From NCBI RefSeq assembly GCF_018991925.1, contig NW_024735410.1:19239-83238 (forward strand): 64,000 nt of DNA, in the 5' to 3' direction. The position numbers were made by a program, and so were the translations under genes. Below, in pieces: positions 1 to 12,320 of this stretch. How positions within the stretch are numbered: position 1 is the first letter of the stretch; each line of letters starts with the position of its first letter. The notes beneath the pieces were generated by a model that was not told the origin of the DNA, ran no database searches, and saw only the letters and a program-made list of their open reading frames with translations. The stretch comes from Homarus americanus (taxonomy: Eukaryota; Arthropoda; Malacostraca; Decapoda; Nephropidae).

Positions 1-1924
1 AATACACGGCATTATATAGGGAGTATTCTTGCCAAGTCTAGCATCAGTTGTTAAGTGCTTATCACCAAAACCATTTCGGCAAGTGTGACAGTAAGATATA
101 TCAATGGTAGTCTGTGGCCCCAACGTTGACTATTAGCGTTGCTGTGAATACACTTACCTGAGGCGAACGACCATCTCTGGCAGACTGTATCGCTACTTGC
201 TGTATGCTGGCAAAATTGTGAGTCGAGTGGAAGCCTTTAACTAGATCATAGTTGTTGTTGTGCTATGGTTGATGCAAATTTATATTTAAAAATTTCTGAA
301 GGGAATTGAAAGGTACTGAATTAGTATACACAACAGTAGTTTATACACAGTTAAGGTAAAGGCTGTATTGGATACAGCCAAAGTAATTGTATTTACATAT
401 TTACATAAACTGAATACGAGAATATTTAAATTCAGTGTTTTTGTTTAGCTCATCTACACTGTTAGTAAAGTCTCCAGAATAAACACGGAGGTCCTTAAGA
501 CTCTGATACTGACGTCATTATCTAGGTGAAGGAAGATGTTTAGATTTTGATTACCCACTAAAGTTCATGTTTATAAAACTCTTATGGACAGTGGAAAGTC
601 TCTCATGCCAGAAGTTATTGTAATATCCTTTAGTCTACGTTTCACATACTCACAGCTGATTATATGAGGATGGGATGAAAGCTGAGAACATTTCCATTAA
701 AATTTTTTATTGAAAAGCTTTTAACCTTCCATATTTTTAACGCTGTTCTTTGTTTCCTGTTACTCTCAATGAACGATTCCCACTCAAATATTTTGTTGTC
801 AATTCCAGTAACAGAGTACGAGTTTATATTTTACCTAATAACGTATAAACTTATGTCAAATTAAAAAGTAAAAGTGGCCAGGTATTTCGTTAAAAGAATT
901 AATAATCACAGGTGATGTTGGCCTTAATTAACTAGTCTATATCCTCCCCCCAATTAAATACCAATCACTTGTTCGTGTATTTCATTATGTAATGTCAGTG
1001 ATGGATTTATATTTCTCGTTTACAATTGTTTTATATATATTATCCTTATCGTTGAATATAATATTATTTGTTGTTTGTTTCGTCTTATGGAATGTTTAGT
1101 CAAGAGCAACCATGAGACAAGGTACCGTTCCTATGTTAGTCACTACGATCCTCCAACTCAAAGTATTTTTTTTTCGGGTTTTCTTTACAAATCCAGATGT
1201 TTTTTTATCAACGGTAATCCATCTCTGTTAATCATTCATTTATCCTGTTTTCATGCCTTCCTCTATCACTCTTACTTTAAATTTTACCCATAAATAATCA
1301 CTAGTCTGCTATTACTTCACTGTAATGGTCCATTGATCCTCTCTGTAGATATTCAGTATTTTTCTAATTGTTTCAGCCTTATTCAGTATTTATTAATATC
1401 GTTTATGGTGTTTTCATAATATATCTCCAGCTTTATCTTGTAGCTTCAATAACCTGTAGTCTGCTTCTGGTGTTGGAGGAATGGGTCCAAGCTTCTGACA
1501 CACACACACACACACACACTACATATAAGCATCTTTTTTTCATATTAAAACTAATTATATTTCTTAACAGATCTATAGGCTTATGAGTTACTATTTTACA
1601 TCTAACATCACAACTTGTGTCACTTCACAACTGAACACATTAATTTTCTTCACCTCCATAAGTTCACTGTTTTTGCTAAGCTTCTTCATTATATCCTGCT
1701 GATGGGGATTTTTCAATAGGATTTAGTTTCATTATTTTGTTTATTTCTGTATTCGTTCACCATTAATCCTCTTGTCTTCTTCCCACCTTCGTTATTTATG
1801 ATTATATACTTGTTATGAGTTCTTTCACTCTTCCACCTCCCATTCTTAATATTTCCACAAGTTTTAACCATTTTTTGTTTACCTGAGCATCCTAAAGCTT
1901 GTTGATGTTCTGTCTTTCCATCTC
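1..1924. other. AT-rich spacer, no gene seen
   Basis: No frame shows a protein I recognise, and the open frames are short and start at non-ATG codons. A short CA tract lies at about 1500-1519. I see no terminal repeats or pol III boxes here. Confidence 0.6.
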
Positions 1925-2373
1925 ATCCTCCTCCTCCTCCTCCTCCTGCTCCTCCTCCCCCTTCCTCAGCACCATCCTCCTCCAGCACCATCCTCCTCCT
2001 CCTCCTCCTCCTCCTCCTCCTCCTCCTCCTGCTCCTCCTCCTCCTCCCTTCTCTCCTCCATCCTCCTCCTCCTCCTCCTCCTCCTCCTCCTCCTCCTCCT
2101 CCTCTGCTCCTCCTCCCCTTCTCTTCCTCCAGCACCATCCTCCTCCTCCTCCTCCTCCTCCTCCTCCTCCTCCTGCTCCTCCTCCCCTTCTCTTCCTCCC
2201 CATCCTCCTCCTCCTCCTCCTCCTCCTCCTCCTCCTGCTCCAGCACCATCCTCCTCCTCCTCCTCCTCCTCCTCCTCCTCCTCCTCCTTCCTAGCACCAT
2301 CCTCCTCCTCCTCCTCCTCCTCCTCCTGCTCCTCCTCCCCCTTCTCTTCCTCCAGCACCATCCTCCTCCTCCG
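1925..2373 (+). repeat. (CCT)n microsatellite with interruptions
   Basis: About 450 bp of nearly pure CCT trinucleotides, punctuated by recurring short interruptions such as cagcacc and cttctcttcc. The interruptions recur at irregular spacing, so blocks of CCT plus interruption have themselves been duplicated. All three forward frames and the reverse frames are open (poly-Pro, poly-Ser, poly-Leu, poly-Glu, poly-Gly, poly-Arg), as expected for a stop-free trinucleotide repeat. I do not treat any of them as genes. Confidence 0.95.
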
Positions 2374-2440
2374 CAAATACAGTAATTTTCGCCTCTTTTG
2401 ATCTGTTACATTTCATTCCCCTCTTGTCTTAAACAAGATA

Positions 2441-2513
2441 ACTCTCTCTCTCTCTCTCTCTTCATTAGCTCTCTTTCTCTCCCTACTTCTCTCTCTCTTT
2501 CTCTCTCTCTCAC
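2441..2513 (+). repeat. CT-rich simple repeat
   Basis: An imperfect (CT)n tract directly downstream of the CCT array. It is low complexity with no gene. Confidence 0.8.
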
Positions 2514-2663
2514 ACAATACTTTCATAATCATCATCTTTTTACTTTCCTTTATTTAACAACATATTTTTCTAACTCTTCTTAACTGGCACTTCCACTTTG
2601 TTCTCTTTCTGCTCACGTCTTATTCACTTTCTCCACGTATCTTTTCTCTTAATACCTTTTGTA

Positions 2664-2824
2664 CAATGAAAGACAAAAGTCATGTCGCGGTTTTGTCCGA
2701 AGATTAAATATAACTCGTGAAACATTATGAGAGCCCCCTACCACAAGGCAGAGCACACCAAAAGTTTTCGCCTTTCGGCATATGTTTTCACCAAATTTCA
2801 CGACACGACTTTTGTCTTTCATTG
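2664..2824. mobile_element. 161-bp MITE with TA target duplication
   Basis: The ends are inverted repeats: the left end starts caatgaaagacaaaagtc and the right end is its reverse complement. They match over about 24 bp with one mismatch. TA dinucleotides flank both ends (2662-2663 and 2825-2826). TA duplication and a short non-coding interior are typical of Tc1/mariner-superfamily MITEs. I see no transposase and no second copy in this window, so the family is assigned by structure only. Confidence 0.75.
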
Positions 2825-2826
2825 TA

Positions 2827-3340
2827 CAACCTTTATCATCTGTTCTTCTTCTACATCCCTTCAGTATAGTGTTTTCTAGTCTTTAGGTATACGTATACAT
2901 ATTTTTGTATATAAAGAGAGAGAGACAGAGAGAGAGAGAGCATTACATCAACACAAAACAAGATAGATAGAAACTACCTTGAGGAAATCTTTATGAGGGA
3001 AACTTATTCACGAAACCTTTGAAATATGAAGGAAAGTTTGAGGACCTTCATGTCTTCCTATTAATTATTCCCATCATTCACGCTGAGGCAGGTAGCAACT
3101 CCGTCGCTAATTAGTCATATTTTCCACCTCATGTCATTAATGCACGTCAAGGAGATGGAGAGATTTTCTGTACATGATAAAAAGTGTGTTATTTCGTGGG
3201 GTATTTTGAGTGTGTTGTCTTATTACTGAGACTATGGCAGACAACTGGACACCTGTGGTTTTGTCTATAATATATATTTAATGTAGCAGTATAAGATTGC
3301 CAAATGGATCTGAATTATTAACTATATTGTAAATCGTCCT

Positions 3341-3344
<4 letters not shown>
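2827..3344. other. Spacer with short GA tracts
   Basis: Single-copy-looking AT-rich sequence with a GA-rich stretch near 2917-2940. No gene was recognised. Confidence 0.5.

Positions 3345-3371
<27 letters not shown>
3345..3371 (+). repeat. (GT)n microsatellite
   Basis: A pure GT run of about 27 bp directly abutting the 5' side of the SINE-like sequence. Confidence 0.9.
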
Positions 3372-3621
<250 letters not shown>

Positions 3622-3889
3622 GTATTTATTTATGATACATTTTTTCTGCATGAGTTCACTTAAATGGCTGTCAATTTTTCTGCCAGAGCCGGACAGTTAA
3701 CATATGGAAAAATATGCAATAACATTGGAATGTGTTCAACATGCAGATTAATGTTTTACATCCCGCACTCTGTAATCGCCTCGTTCTCAATTAGGTATAA
3801 ATTCTACCCAGCACAACTTTTATTTCTTACCCTCTGTCATTTTATTTAGAACTCAGTTAGATTTAGTGTTTACATTAAAAATAAAACAA

Positions 3890-3892
<3 letters not shown>

Positions 3893-3932
<40 letters not shown>
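3893..3932 (+). repeat. (GT)n microsatellite
   Basis: About 40 bp of pure GT. Confidence 0.95.
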
Positions 3933-3934
<2 letters not shown>

Positions 3935-4926
3935 TTTTTCTTATATAGACTAATATTTCTGTCATATTTATTAGTTGTATCTCTCAATAAACTTCCAACA
4001 CAAGAATTTTTCAAATTATTTACGAATCTATGCAATTATTTATATATTATTCCAATGTATATTACGGAATAAATTAGATATGAAAAATTAATAAAGACTT
4101 TGTAAACATTATGGATCATCCGCTGTAATAATTTTGTGGCTCTGATGGCTGAGGTGGTGATGGTTGAAGGCAAAATATAAAATACATCATTGTCCAGCAG
4201 TATTCCCTCATGGAGTTGATAGTAACCTTATTGTTAACACTTTTCAATAATTTTCTTTCCTATAGTCACTAATAAGACTCCAGTTGCAGCAAAGGTGACA
4301 GGATGTTTGTTTGTGACTGTACATGTTATTAAGGCTGGTGGGTCTGGGTGTTTAAATTCATTTTTTGGGGGGTTTATCTTGTGTGCCTCGAGTAGTTGCG
4401 GTTAGCTGGTCTCCTTGAAAGACCAGTGAGGGTTTTCCTCCATGGGTCCTGTGGTAAGTGATAATGATAAAATCCTTCAAGATAAAAACTTTCTTATTGA
4501 TTTTAAGATTATCTACGCCACATTCATTTGTTGTCTAGCTCACGTCTCTCTACCTGCGCCCTACAGGATAACAATGAGGTACAGCGCATTATTCCCAAGA
4601 TCAATTTATACATTTTGATGAAATATTAAGCATATTTGTTTTATAATTAATACATACATGGCATACATATTACATAATCCAGTACAGACCATATGATACA
4701 ACTGTGTTCAACGCTGGAAATATAATTTCATTACTGCCAGATATTTAATACAGAACTATGTAAACTAGGTAACAAAATATTTGAACAAATATTGAAATTT
4801 ATCTGATTATATATTACAAGGTTCCATGTGACAAGGTTATCAACGCATGACCATATGACAGTCGACCACCTTCATGCTTAACGATCCTACTGCTACATTT
4901 ATTGCATTTGAGTTTATAAGAATGTA
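3933..4926. other. Spacer, nothing recognised
   Basis: AT-rich sequence with no long ATG-initiated frame, repeat or promoter element that I can support. Confidence 0.5.
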
Positions 4927-5136
4927 CAGTCACCTGCACTATACCTGGTACAGTGGTTAATGCATTTTGTGAGATGTGGTGCCTCTGTGTTTGTTTACAT
5001 CGTATTAAAACTTCCGGAATGGCCCTAAGGAACCCCACAACAGTTGCCAGACTTGGGTGTTAATAAGCATTCCACAGAGTTGCCACATCTCGCAAAACGT
5101 GCTAGCCAATGTACCAGGTATAAGTGCAGGCGACTG
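4927..5136 (-). mobile_element. Tc1/mariner-type MITE, copy 1 (210 bp)
   Basis: The ends are long imperfect inverted repeats of roughly 60-65 bp, the outermost part reading cagtc(a/g)cctgcac and its complement. The element is flanked by TA on both sides (4925-4926 and 5137-5138). The interior is non-coding. Two more copies lie at 13018-13230 and 47270-47482. This copy is in the opposite orientation: its reverse complement aligns with the other two along its whole length, including a shared interior motif ggttccttagg. TA duplication places it with IS630/Tc1/mariner-mobilised MITEs. Confidence 0.85.
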
Positions 5137-5138
5137 TA

Positions 5139-5756
5139 CAATTGTAACTATAATTCCCTCGACATCCTTTTGGCCAATACACACAAAAAAAATTCTTGGA
5201 TGGATTCTCTATGTGGCAGTAATCTAGTCAGACCTGCACATAAAATTCACAATTCCCATATACGTTCCTTGTGAATCTTGAAACTGAAAAAAAAGCAAAA
5301 AACAATGAAAACAATTTCTGGAAAAACGGGAACAAAGTCCACCTCCCTACTGTGTCAGTGAGGAGATGAAAATTTCTTCTCGGATTACACGAAAGAGTCA
5401 ATTGATGTTTGTCTTAAGTACACAATGATTCCATAATAACAAGCAATGGGTGTTTCTCTCCATGAACGGCGTCGAGTGAAAGCTGTTGTTATTCCAGAAA
5501 GACTGTCTGTTTAATGATGTATTCTTCCTCACGTCAGACAATAAAGAAGAATTTACTCGTGAATGATCAATCGATTCGTCGACTTTTTCTTAAGATACTT
5601 CTGTGCTTTGAGCCAGAATGTGTTATACAGCTTCAATAATCATGGCAAAGGAGAGCTTCTTTTAATGTCCCTCAGATGTGATGTTTATAAAAGCATCACA
5701 GGCAACTTACTTTTGTTTTTAATAGCTTTTCGAAGGCGATGATATGTTTCTTTGAA
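5139..5756. other. Spacer, nothing recognised
   Basis: No gene or repeat is supported in this stretch. Confidence 0.5.
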
Positions 5757-5972
5757 GACTGAGATTTAACTATTTCTTAATGATAGTTTAAACCTTTGAA
5801 GACGGAGATTACTACTTAATAATGATAGTTTAAACCTTTGAGGACGGAGGTTTAACTACTTAATAACGATAGGTTAACCCTTTAAGGATAATTGATTAAT
5901 AATATGGTGGTTTTATACCTTTAGAATGATGTTTAACTAATTAATGATGATGATTATCCCTTTGATAACAAT
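5757..5972 (+). repeat. Degenerate ~45-bp tandem repeat
   Basis: About five diverged units share a gacggag core, a ttaactacttaat(a/g) block and an (a)cctttga(a/g) end. Units vary in length and the last two are strongly diverged, which points to an old minisatellite. Confidence 0.6.
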
Positions 5973-6499
5973 GCCTGAACAAATCTCTTCCTTCGATTTT
6001 CCTTTTTTGTACACATCCCTAAACCACAATTTCTTAAGTTATTATACAGCAGCTGAATGAATACATCACCCACCGCCTGTCCTTAGATACCAATATCCCA
6101 CCTAAATATGAATGAAAACCTAACTTTACAGATAAGGATATGAAAGTAGTCGAGTACAGTGCAAGTCACATAAGCTCTTCCTAGTGTCCCGAAGAGTTAA
6201 TATCCAGTGTGTTATATCCTCTAATGGGTTACCAGACTAAGTAATGGAACTAACTTTTATACCCTTATTAATGTTCCTCTTCGATAATATTTTCTTGTGC
6301 GTGACTCACTCTAATACCGCATATATTTTCACACTTTTGGGCGGCCTTTGCTCCCTGCTGAGCGCGTCTCCCGAGCTGCAGGCTGATGGACTTTAGAAAA
6401 TTCATACATAATGCATTCTCGTTAACACCATTCCTGCCACACATGTGTTCTTGCATGGTGAGAATGTGTGTCAGGACTGTGTGGCGGTTGTGTGAGGAC
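5973..6499. other. Spacer, nothing recognised
   Basis: No coding or repeat signal that I can support. Confidence 0.5.
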
Positions 6500-6558
<59 letters not shown>

Positions 6559-6560
6559 GC
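6500..6560 (+). repeat. (CTGT)n microsatellite
   Basis: About 15 copies of CTGT followed by a short poly-C and CT-rich tail. Confidence 0.95.
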
Positions 6561-6739
6561 CCCCCCCTCCTCTCTCTCTCTCGCCTCTTCCACAATGGTC
6601 TGGTTGCCTGCCCCCACAGCAGTTACAAATCACAAACACACGGTGACAGCAAATTGTTATTAAAAGTCTAGATGTGGCCCTAGAGGAACATCCTTAACTT
6701 CTATGTTGTCCGCTTGCTAATTGGCTGTGAGACCCCCGC

Positions 6740-6780
6740 TATAAAGGGTCGGCACAGCGTCACTGGTGCCCCATAAGGTG
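6740..6780 (+). promoter_or_regulatory. Possible core promoter (TATA box)
   Basis: TATAAAG sits at 6740-6746 in a locally GC-rich context, with a tcact initiator-like sequence about 25-30 bp downstream. Spacing fits a pol II core promoter, but I see no downstream gene, so it may be chance or part of an unrecognised element. The tract just downstream (about 6769-6830) folds: ccccata pairs with tatgggg and, inside that, tctcattg pairs with caatgaga. Confidence 0.25.
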
Positions 6781-6830
6781 AAAGAATCGCCTTCTCATTG
6801 ACCTGAGAAAAGACAATGAGAATATGGGGT

Positions 6831-7484
6831 GGACTATCATGATTATTCATTTCATTCGTGTATATATTGTACACATTAATGTTTACGAGTTTTTCTCATG
6901 TCACAGCTAGTTGATTAGATAAAAGGATTCCCCTCATGCGTCATATACCACAATTGGCAACCAACTACCTGGGTCATCATGCAACATCTGGGTGACCCAG
7001 GGCGTCCCCTCTCTGGGTACAGTCTGTGCATAATAAGCTGAAAACCCGTGATATCTAATGGCCTCGAGACAGTATTTTCTGCAACACTTCGTACATTTTA
7101 TTCTTCATTTAGTTTAGATCCTAAGTTGTGAAATATATCAACCTGATTTCTACTCTGTTATATTGTTTTATTTTTTTACTGTATTGATTAAGCCTCTTTC
7201 TGTATATTCCTGTGTTGTTTGGATAATCAACAATCTTCTCTTCCTTACACAGAAGTAGACTAGAACTTGTAAATAATTTGTCATAATGATAAATTCGTCG
7301 AAAAATGACTGCTCACAAAATTTTCCTTTAAGCCAGCTCAATGAACACTCAACCAAACAGTAATGCAATTTGATCTGGCAATTAGTGAGGACGGGGAGGA
7401 ATTTCATTAAACAACATTCGCTCATCTCTAGTTCAGTGATATTGTGGCGGCGATATTAAAATGAGTTTATTTCATTCGTGATAG
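6831..7484. other. Spacer, nothing recognised
   Basis: AT-rich. A short inverted repeat ctgggtca/tgacccag lies around 6968-6999. No gene. Confidence 0.45.
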
Positions 7485-7770
7485 CTAAGACGGTGGTGAT
7501 GGTGGTGGCGGTGGTGGTAGTGGCGAATTGGCGATGGTGGTGGTGGTGAATTGGCGATGGTGGTGGTGGTGGCGGTGGTGGTAGTGGTGCTGGTAATGGT
7601 AGTGGTTGTGGTAGTGGCGCTAGTGGTGAGAGTGATAGTGCTAGTGATGGAAATGATGTTAACTGTGGTAGTAGTGTCAGTGGTGGTATTGTAGGTGGCA
7701 GTAATGATAGTGGTTGTGGTGATAGTGGTTATGTTTATAATGATGGGCGTAATGGTGGTGATAATGTTTA
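7485..7770 (+). repeat. Degenerate GTG/GTA trinucleotide array
   Basis: An imperfect triplet repeat (ggt, gat, agt, tgt) with a purer left half and a diverged right half. The long minus-strand Thr/Ile-rich open frame through it is a by-product of the triplet period. Confidence 0.85.
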
Positions 7771-7835
7771 TATCTGTCCTGATTATCAAATGGCAATGTT
7801 TATACCTGTAATGGCTATCAAATGGTAATGTTTAT
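7764..7835 (+). repeat. 32-bp tandem duplication
   Basis: Two diverged 32-bp units begin tgtttata(t/c)ctgt and end atcaaatgg(c/t)aa, with a partial third unit. Confidence 0.6.
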
Positions 7836-8976
7836 ACCATCCAGACAGTCACAGTAGCGATAGTAAGATTATTGCACTGGTCATGTAATATTGGATGCGA
7901 TACTTTTCTTGATAGTAGCGCCAACTTAAATCTGGAACTGCTATAAACTTGACGGCGGGCGGAAACCTTTTATACTACTGTTGGGAACTTAGAGAATGTT
8001 GGTGTTGATGAGGGAACACTTTGGTGTGAAGTGTGTTAAGGTGTGACGGTAGTAGTGGTGGTGGTGGTGTCGGGGTTACAATAATGGTATAATCACGTAA
8101 GGTTAGCGTCTTTCAGTATCCTTACTATAGTTACCAATTGTACGGATGTGTTAGTAAATGTTTTGGAAGAAAGTGAGTTAATATTGATGTGTTGTCTCTT
8201 TATGAGTAGTAAATAAAAGTTGTTTTTTAGTGTCTGTATAAATTCAGATATACTACAATAACTGAGAAATGTACGATATTTGTAAATATCGCTGTCCACT
8301 TGTTTGAAGAAGTTGATGATCGTATGAGATTATTGCTAGAAATGTGATAAAGGTCTTCATTGCGTGTCTGTGAAGTTACTGTACATCCCTTGTCCCCGTA
8401 GTGAAAGGGAGAGAGAGATACATAGATAGATAAATAAGATGAGAGAGAGAGATAGAGACAGGCAGGTAAGTACTGTATAGAGTTCCAGTCAGGGATCGTT
8501 TGTTAATCCACCTGAGAACACCTTAATGTAACCCTGTGGTGGAGAAGTATAAGAGTATGCTAGCTTTACCGCTGTCACACCTTGTTGACTGTAGATAATA
8601 CGTCCTGTAACCTTTTATATTCATTCAGAAATCTATACAGTATTACTCTTGTCACAATCTGCTGGGTTTATGTACGGATTAACTAACACAGAGCCACAAG
8701 AGAATATGGTAGACTCAGTGCTAGGAGCCTACAGTCACACGTCAGGGAGGTGTGAAGTACAGTGTAAATCTCGCTAGAACACCTGTGACCTAAATGTTTA
8801 GTCAACAGGTTAATTGGCTGTGAAGGTGGCCTAGATGTTACCTGTAACGTGACAGGAAATGATGAGATAAGTTATGAATTACTGTGCGGAACATAACAGG
8901 ATATGATGATGTATGAAGCTTAATCGAGTTAATTTATATAAGGACTGTCTGTCTGTATGATGGCAGAGGGCATTTC

Positions 8977-8980
<4 letters not shown>
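7836..8980. other. Spacer with GA-rich patches
   Basis: No recognisable gene. GA/GATA-like simple sequence occurs at about 8405-8465. Confidence 0.5.
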
Positions 8981-9017
<37 letters not shown>

Positions 9018-9039
9018 TGTGGTGGTGGTGGTGGTGGTG
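8981..9039 (+). repeat. (GA)n followed by (GGT)n
   Basis: A 34-bp GA run leads directly into seven or so GGT triplets, forming a compound microsatellite. Confidence 0.95.
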
Positions 9040-9250
9040 TTGGTGCTGGCCACGTTCCATATTAATCAGAGGCAGTTGTGTTGGATAATCTCTTTTGCTC
9101 TGACCCCTGTAGCTGCTGGCCTTTATGCTCTTTTGTCCAGTATCCAATTGATTCATCTCTGCCCGGCGTCCCACTCACTTGCCAGGTTATATCAAATCAG
9201 TCTATATGTTTACGTTTTTTCCCCCAGAATTATTGGTTTTACAAAGGGAC

Positions 9251-9260
9251 AACACACACA

Positions 9261-9303
<43 letters not shown>

Positions 9304-9321
9304 ACACACCCACACACACAC
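9251..9321 (+). repeat. (CA)n microsatellite
   Basis: About 70 bp of CA with a few CC interruptions. Confidence 0.95.
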
Positions 9322-9599
9322 GTAAGTGAGTTGTTATTTTTGTCATAATAAGTGATCAATTATTTTGTAATTCCTTAATCTCTCAGTATATCTTTTGGTC
9401 TCCTGTATCTAATTTACCTACTATATTCTTTTTTTTTCCAATTATTATTTTCTAACTATCCATCGTCTTTTTTCACACTGTTAGACTTGACTGGTACCAT
9501 AACATCTTGATAATATTCTCTTTGTCATGAGATGTCGCGTAACATTTCTTAACCATTTACAGTACAGCACAAATACTGAGGCTTGTTCTCTTTTTATTA

Positions 9600-9795
9600 T
9601 TGTTATCATCATTCTCTTGCTCTCTCATTCTTCTCCCTGTGTCTCTCTTGTTCTCCTATTCTTCTCTCTGTCCCAGTTGTTCTCATTATTCTCCCTCTAT
9701 CTATTCTCCTTGTCTCCGTTATTCTCTTATTATTCTCCCTGGATATTCTTCTCTAATTATCCTCCCTGTCTCCCTTGATCTTTCATTATTCTCCA
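9600..9795 (+). repeat. Degenerate ~30-bp CT-rich minisatellite
   Basis: About six diverged units share ttctc(a/t)ttattctccct and a gtctcc(c/g)tt-like segment. The translated frames are Ser/Leu-rich because of the pyrimidine bias. Confidence 0.6.
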
Positions 9796-10335
9796 AAGTC
9801 ATATTTCCGGCCTTTGTATCCGCTGTGTGTGTGACCTATGACTTTTATCCCTTCATAATCAGTCTTCCCGCAACAAATATTACCTGTACTTGGTCTCCTC
9901 ATAAATGTATGTATTTTGTGTACTATGTTTTTTTTTTAATGACTATAACTGGCATCCTCTCGTAATAAACAACAGTCCTTTAATATCGTCAGACATTTTC
10001 CTCCTCCTCCCTCCTAGTTTTCCTGTCTGTGATTCCCTTTTGATCTCTGACAAGCTTCTGTGATCTTTCTTCTTCACTTTCACTGGTTTTCCATTGATCT
10101 GCAGTTGACTATTCTGCTTTCTTGAGCCAAATAGATTTATGTTGTTAAAACCAGGTTTCCATATTTAGCCTCTTGTGTTATTGTTTTGTTTTTGTTTTTG
10201 TCTGTATTATAATTCTATTTACATTCGATGTAGACCACTGAGCTGCTATTGTGAATTTGGTTTCGATACAGGCAATGTATTTTACTCTAGTCTAAATTCT
10301 TGTGTATTGCTTGCAGTTGCATATCATTAAAAAGT

Positions 10336-10337
<2 letters not shown>
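9796..10337. other. Spacer, nothing recognised
   Basis: No gene, terminal repeat or promoter was recognised. Confidence 0.5.
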
Positions 10338-10414
<77 letters not shown>

Positions 10415-10422
10415 TATTATTA
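10338..10422. repeat. (ATT)n microsatellite
   Basis: About 28 ATT units. Other ATT runs in this window are 3' tails of LINEs, but the aataaaccgtt sequence that precedes those tails is absent here, so I keep this as a free microsatellite. Confidence 0.9.
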
Positions 10423-11009
10423 CACAAAGGGGTGGAGTTAGCTTATGAACCCCTATAGCAATCAGGATTAACAAATGACCTGTACACTTCACCTCGAGTA
10501 ATTTGTGTTTCCTTATATGTAATTATCTCCCCTAATACGTTCATGAGATATTACCCCTTCACTCTCCCCCTCTGTGTCCTGTGTTCGTGACTTATCCTGA
10601 TATGAAGGTGACAACTCTTGAAGCAGTGGACCGACTTTATTGAAACTTGTCAGACTATTGGTCAATACAAGAGTTCCAATAAGATGAATAATATAATCTA
10701 TAAACTCCGATTAAAACTAGTAATTTGCTTGATATTTTCCCCATTTGGATTATAATTAATGGCATTGGTATCTGGTATATGGTAGCGATAGTTTACGGTC
10801 TTGTGTTGTTGGTGTGTGTGTGTGTGGCGATGAAAAAATATTGTATATGATGTCAGAGTATTATATATCTGCCTCAAAGGTCATGGTGATATATACATAC
10901 CCAACAATATGAAATAACATCTGAGGAATGGAGAATACCTGACCAAAATGCGACTTCTTTTGCCAGGAATTTGGTGGAAAATGTTTTACAGTCATTTTGT
11001 TACCTTGCG
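10423..11009. other. Spacer, nothing recognised
   Basis: A short GT tract lies near 10812-10826. No gene. Confidence 0.5.
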
Positions 11010-11072
11010 AGAGACAAGCAGACAGACAGACACACAGAGGCAGAGAGAGACAGAGAGACAGAGACAAGAAGG

Positions 11073-11116
<44 letters not shown>

Positions 11117-11345
11117 GGCAGAGAGAGACAGAGACAGGAAGTTAGACAGATAGACAGACAGGCAGACAGACACAAAGAAAGAGACAGACATACAGGCAGA
11201 CAGACACAGAGAAACAGACAGACCGACAGACAGACAGACAGGCACATAAAGGGAAACATGGAAACAAAGACAGAAGAGACAGAGACAGACAGACAAGCAC
11301 AGAGATAAAGACACGCAGAAACAGACAGAGAGACAGACAGATACA
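11010..11345 (+). repeat. (CAGA)n-type tetranucleotide array
   Basis: About 330 bp of CAGA with GACA, GAGA and CACA variants. It is purest at about 11075-11115 and diverged at the edges. The Asp/Arg/Gln-rich and Cys/Leu/Ser-rich open frames on the two strands are repeat artefacts. Confidence 0.95.
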
Positions 11346-11434
11346 AACAGACTGTATAAATCGGGAAGAAGACAACAGTGTGACAGCAGTCATCTTATAT
11401 ATGATATTACAATTGAATCACCCCGCAGGACACA

Positions 11435-12068
11435 ATCCCCTCTCTCCCCTCTTACAATTCCCTCTCTCCACTCTCTCACTTCCCTCTCCCCTTTCACACT
11501 TCCCCTCTGCCCTATCACACTTCCCCTCTCCTCTTTCACACTTTCCCTTCCGCTCCTATGCTTCCCTTTCCCCTCTCACACTTCCTTCTCCCCTCTCACA
11601 CTCTCCTCTCCCCTATCACACTTCCCTCTCCCCTCTTACACTTCCCTTTCCATTCTCACACTTTCCCTCTCCCCTCATCACACCTCCCTCTCCCCTCCTT
11701 ACACCCCCCTCTCACCCCCACTCTCTCCCTTCCCACACTTCCCTCTCACCTCCCCACACTTCCCTCCCTTCCCCACACCTCCCCACACTCTCTCCCTTCT
11801 CACACCTCCCCTTCCCTCTCACACTCTCTCCCTTCCCACCCCCTCCCCTCACACTCTCCTCCCACACCCCCCCCTCCCCACACCTCTCCCTTCTCACACT
11901 TCCCTCTCCCTTCTCACACTTCCCTCTCCCTTCTCACACTTTCCTCTCACCTCCCACACTTCCCTCTCCCTTCCTACACTTCCCTCTCCCCTCTCACACT
12001 TCCCTCTCTCCTCCCACACTTTCCTCTCACCTCTCACACTTCCCCCTCCCCTCTCACACTTCCCTCTC
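11435..12068 (+). repeat. ~20-bp pyrimidine-rich minisatellite
   Basis: About 30 imperfect units of the type cacttccctctcccctct. Units vary from about 16 to 22 bp, with a C-rich degenerate middle (11690-11880) and more regular flanks. The strand is almost free of G across 600 bp, a strong purine/pyrimidine asymmetry. The 279-codon open frame through it is not a gene. Confidence 0.9.
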
Positions 12069-12320
12069 CACGATAGACAATACCGGGGTTTTTGTCATAT
12101 GTAAACAGGGAGATGGAGTTGAGGCCGTGGCACTCAACATACAGACTCGACTAATGTGCAAACTTGTGGTACACGAAATTGAACTGAGAGACAAAGTCCC
12201 CATGAACTCTGTAAATTGATCTATATTACATGACTGAAATAACTCACACGTGACTTAGAGATACCAGGGTAATTGTATATGGTTTATTATGATGATATTT
12301 GGGTTATGAATTTTGTTTCA

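Noticed and set aside
1899..2376. Poly-Pro, poly-Ser, poly-Glu and poly-Gly open frames
   Set aside because: They are translations of the CCT microsatellite on both strands.
6268..6639. 123-codon minus-strand frame with TDRQ repeats
   Set aside because: Its core is the CTGT tetranucleotide repeat and its flanks show no similarity that I recognise.
10338..10422. ATT array as the tail of another LINE
   Set aside because: No aataaaccgtt or RT C-terminal sequence precedes it on either strand.
11380..12219. 279-codon Ser/Pro/Leu-rich frame
   Set aside because: It lies on a pyrimidine minisatellite and changes unit length freely, so there is no frame conservation.
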